Shown here: one piece after another, positions 24,098-29,823 of the stretch | Layout: every line of letters begins with the position of its first letter | Numbering within the stretch: position 1 is the stretch's first letter | Assembly (NCBI GenBank): GCA_965646165.1 | Contig: CBFFYP010000058.1 | Coordinates: 1 to 29,823 of the forward strand | Reading direction: 5' to 3' | Source: MGBC114844 sp910585855 | GTDB taxonomy: Bacteria > Bacillota > Clostridia > Lachnospirales > Lachnospiraceae | DNA: 29,823 nt | The notes under the pieces: generated by a model | What the model was told of the DNA's origin: nothing | Seen by the model: only the letters and a program-made list of their open reading frames with translations | Databases searched by the model: none | Position numbers and translations under genes: made by a program

Positions 24098-24136
24098 TCT
24101 ATTCAAAAAACTTATTAAAGATATTAAATTTGGTAG

Positions 24137-24165
24137 TTGACGGAATAAAAGGTATGTCATACAAT
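24137..24165 (+). promoter_or_regulatory. Promoter of the cyclophilin-GNAT unit
   Basis: TTGACG (24137-24142) and TACAAT (24160-24165) are spaced by 17 bp, about 78 bp upstream of the start at 24243. Confidence 0.65.
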
Positions 24166-24242
24166 GGGATACAAATGGATAAACTGAGATATATTTTTTT
24201 ATGGTATATGCATTTTAATAAAAGAAAAAGTGAGGAAAACAG

Positions 24243-24761
24243 ATGAGTAATCCGATTGTAGTATTTGAGATGGAAAGCGGGGATAAGATAAAGGCGGAAT
24301 TATATCCAGAAATTGCACCAAATACGGTAAATAATTTTATTAGCCTGATTCAAAATAATTTTTATGATGGTTTAATTTTTCATCGTGTAATTCGTAATTT
24401 TATGATTCAGGGCGGTTGTCCAGATGGCACAGGAATGGGAGGACCGGGCTATGAAATAAAAGGAGAATTTGATGTAAATGGATTTAAAAATACATTAAAG
24501 CATACAGAGGGTGTGCTTTCTATGGCAAGAACACAAGATCCAGATTCTGCAGGTTCTCAGTTTTTTATTATGCATAAAAATGCTCCGAGTTTGGACGGTT
24601 TATATGCTGCATTTGGCAAGGTAACAGAAGGGATGGAAGTAGTCAATCAGATTGCAGAAACAAAAACTGATTATATGGATCGTCCATTAAATCCGCAGGT
24701 AATTAAAAAGGTGACAGTGGATACAAATGGAGTGGATTATCCACAGCCAGAAAGAATTTAA
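24243..24761 (+). CDS. Peptidyl-prolyl cis-trans isomerase, cyclophilin type
   Basis: The 172-residue cytosolic protein (no signal peptide) has the cyclophilin core: IFHRVIRNFMIQGG with the catalytic Arg48 (residues 45-58), GSQFFIM (104-110), and LDGLYAAFGKV (117-127). It speeds up proline peptide-bond rotation during protein folding. It is slightly longer than minimal bacterial cyclophilins at the C-terminal end. ATG 24243 has GAGGAAAA upstream. The GNAT gene starts 14 nt after its stop, so the two are probably one operon. Confidence 0.95.
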   Translation: MSNPIVVFEMESGDKIKAELYPEIAPNTVNNFISLIQNNFYDGLIFHRVIRNFMIQGGCPDGTGMGGPGYEIKGEFDVNGFKNTLKHTEGVLSMARTQDPDSAGSQFFIMHKNAPSLDGLYAAFGKVTEGMEVVNQIAETKTDYMDRPLNPQVIKKVTVDTNGVDYPQPERI

Positions 24762-24775
24762 AAAGTGGAGAAATG

Positions 24776-25612
24776 ATGTGGACAACATTAGTAACAGATA
24801 ATAGGACACTTTTAGAAGAAGAGTGGTGTAAGCAATATAATAAAAGACTGCTTTCTCTATCGGAAGCGTTTCCAAAACTGCTGTACCACACAATATCATG
24901 CAAAGAAATTTTAATTCTTGCAAAGGAACAAAAGACATTGGATTTGGCAAATCGGCTGCATATCCCGGCAGTTGGATTGGAAATAAAAGAAGGAGTTTTG
25001 TTTACAGGAACGCCGTATATTCTGCAGGGATTGGGAGAAGAAAGTATGGATTTTTTAGAGCGGGTGTATCGGCGCTATTATGATATGCCAGTGGTTCGAA
25101 TAGAAACACAGCGTCTTTTTATAAGAGAAATGCAAAAGTCGGATACAGATAATCTGTTCCGGCTTTATCACTGTGAAGATGTAAAACAACAAGTGGCTCA
25201 GGCTGATTTTGGTTATGAGGAACTCTGTGATTTTATAGAGAGCTATAGGAATATACGCTATCCACTGTATGATTATGGTATGTGGGTTTTGGAAGAAAAA
25301 GATACAGGAGAATTTGTCGGAGAGGCGGGAATTGAAGAGGACAGTTATGGAGAAGGGAAGGAAATTTCTTTAGAGGCAGGTTATGTAGTTGCTCCCAAAT
25401 ATCGCAGAAGAGGATATGGGGCAGAGGCACTGCAGGGGATTCTTGCTTTTGTAAGGGAACAAAGCGAGGACTATGGGTGGAAGCAGATAAGCTGTTATAT
25501 TCATAAAAATAATACGGCGTCTATTCGAATGGCAAAGAAGTGCGGATTTCAGTATCAAACGGGAGGGTATGGAAAAGAAAGGGATTTGGATCAGTATAGT
25601 TTTATGTTGTAG
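24776..25612 (+). CDS. GNAT N-acetyltransferase with extra N-terminal domain
   Basis: From ATG 24776 (GTGGAGAA upstream; ATG 24773 is too close to it) the protein has 278 residues. The C-terminal half, from about residue 103 (ETQRLFIREMQKSDTDNLFR), is a RimJ/RimL-type acetyltransferase with the acetyl-CoA loop APKYRRRGYGAEAL (about 203-216) and CYIHKNNTASIRMAKKCGF. The first 95 residues (ISCKEILILAKEQKTLDLA, IPAVGLEIKEGVL) form a small Rossmann-like domain that recalls a cut-down HAD-type fold. The acceptor is unknown; protein N-terminal or small-molecule amines are both possible. Confidence 0.85.
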   Translation: MWTTLVTDNRTLLEEEWCKQYNKRLLSLSEAFPKLLYHTISCKEILILAKEQKTLDLANRLHIPAVGLEIKEGVLFTGTPYILQGLGEESMDFLERVYRRYYDMPVVRIETQRLFIREMQKSDTDNLFRLYHCEDVKQQVAQADFGYEELCDFIESYRNIRYPLYDYGMWVLEEKDTGEFVGEAGIEEDSYGEGKEISLEAGYVVAPKYRRRGYGAEALQGILAFVREQSEDYGWKQISCYIHKNNTASIRMAKKCGFQYQTGGYGKERDLDQYSFML

Positions 25613-25613
25613 G

Positions 25614-25662
25614 TGACGCCGGAATCCTAAAAGAGAGCGATTTCTTTTGGGATTTCGGCTGT
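25614..25662 (+). repeat. Minimal palindromic element (family C)
   Basis: TGACGCC (25614-25620) opens a stem of GCCGGAATCCTAAAAGA (25618-25634) against TCTTTTGGGATTTCGGC (25643-25659) with two G-T pairs and an 8-nt loop, then TG, giving the GACGC...GCTG ends seen in families A and B without any core. It lies two nt after the GNAT stop, between convergent genes. Confidence 0.65.
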
Positions 25663-25683
25663 GGTTGGCGGAGCTGATAGAAT

Positions 25684-26406
25684 TTATAATCCAAATACGA
25701 AGCGGATAAAGGTAATGGCGGAATCGACATGTTCGGAGTTGACGATTACACTGAGATAGGCATGATCTAGGTAGATACCGTATTGTTCTGCAAATTTTGT
25801 TCCGGTAATATCGATGGCATAAGCACCTTTTACTCCGGGAGCGTCTTCGTTTTCATGGGCAACAAATGTGACAAGACGGTCGGAGAGTGCATCTAAAAGG
25901 TCTTGAGGTAGTAGCTGGTTTAAGTCATGGAATCCTGCTGTTGTAGCATAAGCCTCGGTAACAGTACTGTCAGAAATAAAACAGTCTACGGTTCGGGAAG
26001 CAAATAAAGCAGTTAATTTTTCAATAGAATAGTAAGTATTTTCCTGTTGAGGAGAATTTTCTGCATAGTCGATAACGAGGCTGTTGTCAATGGTAAGGAT
26101 TTGATTTTCTTCATTTAGCTGAATATAATCGGAAAAATCCTTTGTAAGAGCCTGATGTGTTTCGTCTGTCAGACGATTATTTACAATCGTGCAGTAAAAG
26201 ATGGTTTCATATTTGATATTATTATAAACAGAAACAGCTACACCGCCGATTAAGGCTGCACAGATTATAACAGTAAAAAATAAAATATGGTAGTATTCCC
26301 AGATATACTGTATTTTTTTTCGGAATCCTTTAATATCTTTAAATGTTAGCTGTGTGCGGTCAAGATAGGAATCTTTGTTATTATTTTTTGGAAGTTCTAT
26401 ACGCAT
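25684..26406 (-). CDS. Membrane-anchored hypothetical protein
   Basis: The 240-residue protein has a cytosolic N-terminal 35-40 residues, one membrane helix (about 41-62: ILFFTVIICAALIGGVAVSV) and an external domain of about 180 residues with no catalytic motif that I recognise. DCFISDSTVTEAYATTAGFH, DLNQLLPQDLLDAL and GAYAIDITGTKFAEQYGIY recall a degenerate periplasmic-binding-type fold, only as a suggestion. The start ATG has AAAGGA 10 nt upstream. It is divergent from the YesL-family gene with a shared 205-bp gap, which suggests co-regulation. Confidence 0.75.
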   Translation of the reverse strand: MRIELPKNNNKDSYLDRTQLTFKDIKGFRKKIQYIWEYYHILFFTVIICAALIGGVAVSVYNNIKYETIFYCTIVNNRLTDETHQALTKDFSDYIQLNEENQILTIDNSLVIDYAENSPQQENTYYSIEKLTALFASRTVDCFISDSTVTEAYATTAGFHDLNQLLPQDLLDALSDRLVTFVAHENEDAPGVKGAYAIDITGTKFAEQYGIYLDHAYLSVIVNSEHVDSAITFIRFVFGL

Positions 26407-26548
26407 AGAGTCATGTTCCTTTCTGCTTTTTTGTAAAGATTGGTAATTGCTTTTTTGGATATAACTCTTATTGTAACATAAATCTTTTTACAAGCAAGAA
26501 AAATAATAATTTAAAATCTAAAAAAAATATTAAAACATAGGAAATAAT

Positions 26549-26577
26549 TTGCCTTTTTTAAGAAGATTCGATATAAT
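26549..26577 (+). promoter_or_regulatory. Promoter of the YesL-family gene
   Basis: TTGCCT (26549-26554) and TATAAT (26572-26577) are spaced by 17 bp and lie 35 bp upstream of the start codon. Confidence 0.6.
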
Positions 26578-26611
26578 CAAATTAAAATAAGAAGCAAAGG
26601 AGAAAAAAATT

Positions 26612-27235
26612 GTGGATAAATTATTTGATTTGGACAATCCCTTTTTTCGATTTATATCAAAATTAGTGGACGTAGTTTGGCTGAATATACTTTGGCTTAT
26701 ATTTAGTATTCCGGTGGTGACGATCGGTGCTTCTACAACAGCGATGTATTCTGTAACAATGAAAATGGCAAGAGATAAAGAGGGATATTTATTTCAGGGG
26801 TTTTGGAAATCTTTTAAAGAGAATTTTAAACAGGCAACCATTATCTGGATTATTTTATTGATTGTAGGAACAATATTAGGAACAGATATTTATTATTTTT
26901 ATCATAGCACTTCAAAGTATGCAAAATTTGGAATGGCCGCCATGATAGCATTATCCTCTTTGGCATTGTGTACGACTGCCTATATTTTTCCCTTGCAGGC
27001 ACAGTTTGAAAATAGCGTAAAGCAGACAATAAAAAATGCATTTATTATCTGTGTACGCCATCTGCCATGGACCGTGTTACTGCTTGCGATTTATATAGCA
27101 GCAGCTATTGGTTTATATATTACAGCATTTTTAATAGGAATTTTTGTATTTGGGCTGACTGCTTTTCTTACTTCTTTTATTTATAATAAAATTTTTATCC
27201 GTTATATCCCGGATGAAATGAAAAATGAGTATTAG
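26612..27235 (+). CDS. YesL-family (DUF624) membrane protein
   Basis: The 207-residue protein starts at GTG 26612 with AAAGGAG upstream. It begins MDKLFDLDNPFFRFISKLVD, the mark of the YesL/DUF624 family, followed by WLNILWLIFSIPVVTIGAST, about five membrane helices, and a C-terminal tail. YesL proteins often accompany ABC sugar transport or carbohydrate genes and are thought to help membrane complexes, but no such genes lie here. Its partner may be the divergent membrane-anchored protein. Confidence 0.88.
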   Translation: MDKLFDLDNPFFRFISKLVDVVWLNILWLIFSIPVVTIGASTTAMYSVTMKMARDKEGYLFQGFWKSFKENFKQATIIWIILLIVGTILGTDIYYFYHSTSKYAKFGMAAMIALSSLALCTTAYIFPLQAQFENSVKQTIKNAFIICVRHLPWTVLLLAIYIAAAIGLYITAFLIGIFVFGLTAFLTSFIYNKIFIRYIPDEMKNEY

Positions 27236-27298
27236 ATAAAAAAGTATTTGCAAATAGTTAGTTAGGAGAATCTGCCGTCTTTAGGCTGGTAGTTATAG

Positions 27299-27440
27299 CT
27301 GAAATTGGAGGGAAGGTTTATGTAGGGTCATCATTTTCCGTCGGCACTAAGACGTTATATTTTAGGTCTTAGTGTCCGTTATGAGGAAATGCTAAGCGAG
27401 AGCGGACTCGGAATAGACCTTCCCTCCAATTTCAGCGTCC
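27299..27440 (-). repeat. Family B palindromic repeat, copy B-iii
   Basis: The arms CTGAAATTGGAGGGAAGGT (27299-27317) and 27417-27435 are perfectly complementary. On the minus strand the copy starts GGACGC (27440) and ends with GCTA/AGCT-like sequence (TAGCT at 27296-27300). The core has CATTTTC with GGAAATG (27385-27391) using a G-T pair, GTCCGTT (27374-27380) with AGCGGAC (27401-27407) using a G-T pair, and a variable hairpin CACTAAGAC (27345-27353) with GTCTTAGTG (27366-27374). It sits between the convergent YesL and hflC genes. Confidence 0.87.
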
Positions 27441-27479
27441 TCTTTTGCGAAAGAATTATATTTATAAGGCGGGTAAAAC

Positions 27480-28340
27480 TTATTGCCCGGCAAAAATTTG
27501 AGCAATAGGAGAATCTTCTGGAAGAATCAATGTTTTATTATCTCCTTTTAATGCAACTTTTGCAGCATCTAACGCCCGCACAAATGCATAAAATTCACTT
27601 CTTGAAGCATCCGAATAAGCCTCAGAAAGAATTCGCATATATTCTGCCTCTCCTTCGGCAATAATACTTTCTGCTTTTGCTTCAGCAGAAGAAATACTAA
27701 TAGCAACTTCCTGATCAGTAGTATTTTGTATCATTTTTGCTTCAGAATCTCCTTCTGCTATATAAGTAGCAGCAATTTTATCTCGTTCAGAAATCATACG
27801 TTCATAGACAGCCGTTTTATTGTCAGATGGGAGATCTAACCGTTTCGTTTCTACAGTAAGAAGAGTGATTCCATATTGTTCCATGGAATTTCCGATATTT
27901 TCCATCAATAAGTTGGTCAATTCGCTGTCCCGTCCGCTGATTACATCATTTTGTGTCATACTGCTGATAATATTTTTAATAGCATTATAAACAGTAGTAT
28001 CAATACGACTTTCTGCATTGGCAATAGAAGAATTTAATGTTTGAGCGAAAGTTAATGGATTAGAGATTCTCCAAAGTACATAACTGTCTGTAATCATTGT
28101 TTTTTTATCCATAGTAATAACATCTGATTCCGATAAATCATAGATTAAAATTTCTTTTGGAAGTGTATCTGCACTTTGAATAAACGGTATTTTAAAACTT
28201 AGACCGGGTTCAGTAATTACAGAATTGACTTTTCCGAATTGACGAATTAACTTATATTCGTTTTCATTTGTAATAACAATGGACGCTCCAAAGAGAGTAA
28301 GAACCAATATAGTAAATATTCCAAATAGTATTTTTTTCAT
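27480..28340 (-). CDS. hflC: HflC-like SPFH-domain membrane protein
   Basis: The 286-residue protein has one N-terminal membrane anchor (about 4-24) and an SPFH (stomatin/prohibitin) domain facing out, starting ENEYKLIRQFGKVNSVITEP and GLSFKIPFIQ. IISERDKIAATYIAEG-like helices (AEGDSEAKMIQNTTDQE, AKAESIIAEGEAEYMRI) form the coiled-coil that assembles with HflK. The HflKC complex surrounds and limits the FtsH protease in other bacteria. It follows hflK with a 56-nt gap and ribosome site AAAGGA. Confidence 0.92.
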   Translation of the reverse strand: MKKILFGIFTILVLTLFGASIVITNENEYKLIRQFGKVNSVITEPGLSFKIPFIQSADTLPKEILIYDLSESDVITMDKKTMITDSYVLWRISNPLTFAQTLNSSIANAESRIDTTVYNAIKNIISSMTQNDVISGRDSELTNLLMENIGNSMEQYGITLLTVETKRLDLPSDNKTAVYERMISERDKIAATYIAEGDSEAKMIQNTTDQEVAISISSAEAKAESIIAEGEAEYMRILSEAYSDASRSEFYAFVRALDAAKVALKGDNKTLILPEDSPIAQIFAGQ

Positions 28341-28396
28341 AAATAAAATCCTTTCTGCATCTATTTTTGCATTTATCAGTGTATATTATATATTAT

Positions 28397-29338
28397 TTAA
28401 TCTGAATTTTGAGTAAATGAATCTAATGGAAGGATCGTTTGCAGTGCATTTCCATTACTGCCGTTGATAATAATTTTCATCTCAGGAAGAATTTCTTCCA
28501 TTGCTTCATAGAACATGCGATGTCTGGTAACAGCAGGATTTTTGATATATTCCTTATACATTGCGTTAAAACGTGCTACCTGTCCATTGGCTTCATTGAT
28601 TCGCTGCTGTTTGGTTGCTTCTGCATCTTTTAGGATCTTATCAACTTTTGCTTCTGCTTGAGGAAGCTGTTCATTTCGGTATTTATTGGCATTATTAATA
28701 GCGGTTTCCTTTCCCTGTTTTGCTGTTTCCACTGCTTTAAATGCTTCCATAACTTCGGTTGTAGGCGGTTCAGAGTCTTGAATCGTAATATTTACTAATT
28801 GAATCCCAATATCATGAACGGAAAGCTGATTTACAATTTTTTCACGAATAGAAGATTGAATTTCTGTTTTGCCGGTGGTTAGTACGCTGTCTACGTCATA
28901 AGCTGCAATTACTCCTCGGATACAGCTTTGAGCAATATTTTTAAGGATAAGCTCTGGGTTTTCAGAGGCATAAAGTGCTTTTACTGGTTCGATGATACGA
29001 TATTCAATAAAGAAATCGACATTCACAAAGTTGTAGTCTGAAGTAATCATTAAAGATTCCGATTCGTCAGAATAGTTATTTCCTGTATCATATCCGATTG
29101 CAAAACCTTGGATTGTGGTATTGACCTTATGAATTTTTTGTACAAATGGAATTTTAAAATGCAGTCCAGAATCGGTTACAGCAGTTGCTTTTCCAAAAGT
29201 GGTTAAAACAGCCTGCTGCTGTTCACTGATACTGTAAAAAGAACTTGCTGCTGTAATAAGACAGAACAGCAAAATCACAATAATAAACAAAACCTTTCCA
29301 AACATTTTTCTTTTTTTTGTAAAATCTACCACTTCCAT
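28397..29338 (-). CDS. hflK: HflK-like SPFH-domain membrane protein
   Basis: The 313-residue protein has a short cytosolic start, one membrane segment (about 14-34), and an SPFH domain (QQQAVLTTFGKATAVTDSGL, FKIPFVQKIHKVNT). IQDSEPPTTEVMEAFKAVE and a Lys/Glu-rich coiled coil (EAKVDKILKDAEATKQQRI) are the HflK hallmarks. It pairs with the HflC protein encoded downstream and would modulate FtsH. ATG at 29338 (minus) has AAAGGAG upstream. A promoter and a terminator-like hairpin precede it. Confidence 0.92.
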   Translation of the reverse strand: MEVVDFTKKRKMFGKVLFIIVILLFCLITAASSFYSISEQQQAVLTTFGKATAVTDSGLHFKIPFVQKIHKVNTTIQGFAIGYDTGNNYSDESESLMITSDYNFVNVDFFIEYRIIEPVKALYASENPELILKNIAQSCIRGVIAAYDVDSVLTTGKTEIQSSIREKIVNQLSVHDIGIQLVNITIQDSEPPTTEVMEAFKAVETAKQGKETAINNANKYRNEQLPQAEAKVDKILKDAEATKQQRINEANGQVARFNAMYKEYIKNPAVTRHRMFYEAMEEILPEMKIIINGSNGNALQTILPLDSFTQNSD

Positions 29339-29380
29339 ACAATAAACTCCTTTCTTTAAATAACAGATCGTTTAGAAATA

Positions 29381-29428
29381 GAAAACAAAAAGACTTTTGC
29401 AACCGATTATGGTTAAAACAAAAGTCTT
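29381..29428 (-). terminator. Terminator-like hairpin in the hflK leader
   Basis: On the minus strand AAGACTTTTG (29419-29428) pairs exactly with CAAAAGTCTT (29390-29399), with an inner AACC/GGTT stem (29411-29414 with 29401-29404), and TTTTGTTTT follows. It lies between the promoter (29465-29493) and the hflK start, so it could act as an attenuator. Confidence 0.55.
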
Positions 29429-29464
29429 GTTCTTTCAAGTTTCTTTTTTCTTCTTACTATTGTA

Positions 29465-29493
29465 AGTATATCATAATGTTAAAAAATTGTCAA
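29465..29493 (-). promoter_or_regulatory. Promoter of hflK-hflC
   Basis: On the minus strand TTGACA (29488-29493) and TATACT (29465-29470) are spaced by 17 bp. It is about 125 bp from the hflK start codon, leaving room for the leader hairpin. Confidence 0.75.
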
Positions 29494-29553
29494 TAAATTG
29501 ATAAAATTTTACAAATATTGCCGAAATATGTGGATTTTATCTTTTAATTTAGA

Positions 29554-29823
29554 GGACGCCAGATTCGAAAACGATGGGCATCCTGCTGTTCCGGTTTCCA
29601 AAAAGCAAGAAGTTCTAAGACTTCTGCCTTTTCCTTTTTCCAACCGTACAGACCGGGGCGCAATTCGCCCTCCTGACAGCCGAAACGGAATGGGTGTAAG
29701 GAAGGATTTTACCAGCCGTAATACAATCTCTTTCCTATTATCCGGGCTAAACACGCCCCTTTTTTTTCACACCCTGCATGGAAGCAGGATGTGAAAAAAA
29801 TCTTAGGTATTCGAGCAGAAGTC
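29554..29823 (+). repeat. Family A palindromic repeat, copy A-iv, cut by the window end
   Basis: It begins GGACGCCAGATTCGAAAACG (29554-29573) like copy A-ii, continues with GAAGTTCTAAGACTTCTGC, CCGGGGCGCAATTCGCCC, GTGTAAGGAAGGATTTT and CGGGCTAAACACGCCCC in the same order as copy A-i, and reaches the core hairpin (about 29760-29799) with stem CACA-C-CCTGC / GCAGG-A-TGTG. The right arm lies outside the window. It is thus a mosaic of copies A-i and A-ii, upstream of hflK on the other side of its promoter. Confidence 0.8.

Noticed and set aside
23894..24118. Frame encoding MQKILGVSTEARRSNRSPKS-like peptide, also at 14693-14884
   Set aside because: It is the same family A core read as protein; both copies begin within the core hairpin and lack a ribosome site.

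Overview
The window looks like a low-G+C Clostridia chromosome, most likely Lachnospiraceae. The grounds are two T-box leaders (Tyr and Leu), a long-form LeuA, an hflK-hflC pair, YesL and GH105 families, A+T-rich codon use and GGAGG-type ribosome sites. This is an inference from gene content; no rRNA or tRNA gene is visible to fix it.

Positions 1-6700 are a mobile-element graveyard. They hold the zinc-ribbon tail of a large serine recombinase abutting a twice-frameshifted HsdR tail, a small secreted protein with three copies of a Tyr-rich motif, a degenerate IS200/IS605 element (ribbon-helix-helix ORF, intact tnpA, gutted tnpB), a Nudix gene, the tail of an AAA-4/RecG-like ATP-binding protein, and a GNAT acetyltransferase gene split by an IS607-like element (gutted tnpA, intact tnpB).

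Positions 6750-17333 are mostly ordinary genes: a SWIM-associated C-terminal protein, T-box-tyrS, a large lipoprotein, a GH105 unsaturated glucuronyl/rhamnogalacturonyl hydrolase, a sugar O-acetyltransferase and T-box-leuA. About 850 bp between the acetyltransferase and the leuA promoter hold two large palindromic repeats and a tandem repeat.

Positions 17334-29823 hold an A+T-rich SAM methyltransferase between inverted repeats, a MATE exporter, a tightly overlapped operon (Fic protein, CHASE2 adenylate cyclase, TIM-barrel sugar-phosphate isomerase/epimerase-like protein), a cyclophilin with a GNAT gene, a membrane-anchored protein divergent from a YesL-family protein, and hflK-hflC with its own promoter and a leader terminator-like hairpin.

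The most unusual signal is a set of dispersed palindromic repeats, here called families A, B and C. Six of the seven complete-looking or near-complete copies carry one shared tag pair, GGACGC (GACGC in C) at one end and GCTG at the other. Their arms differ greatly between copies yet stay self-complementary, while the core is conserved. The GGACGC end usually lies just after a stop codon and on that gene's strand. Core stems show compensatory base changes, and family B could form a pseudoknot. This looks like a trans-mobilised structured element that may double as a 3'-end/terminator module.
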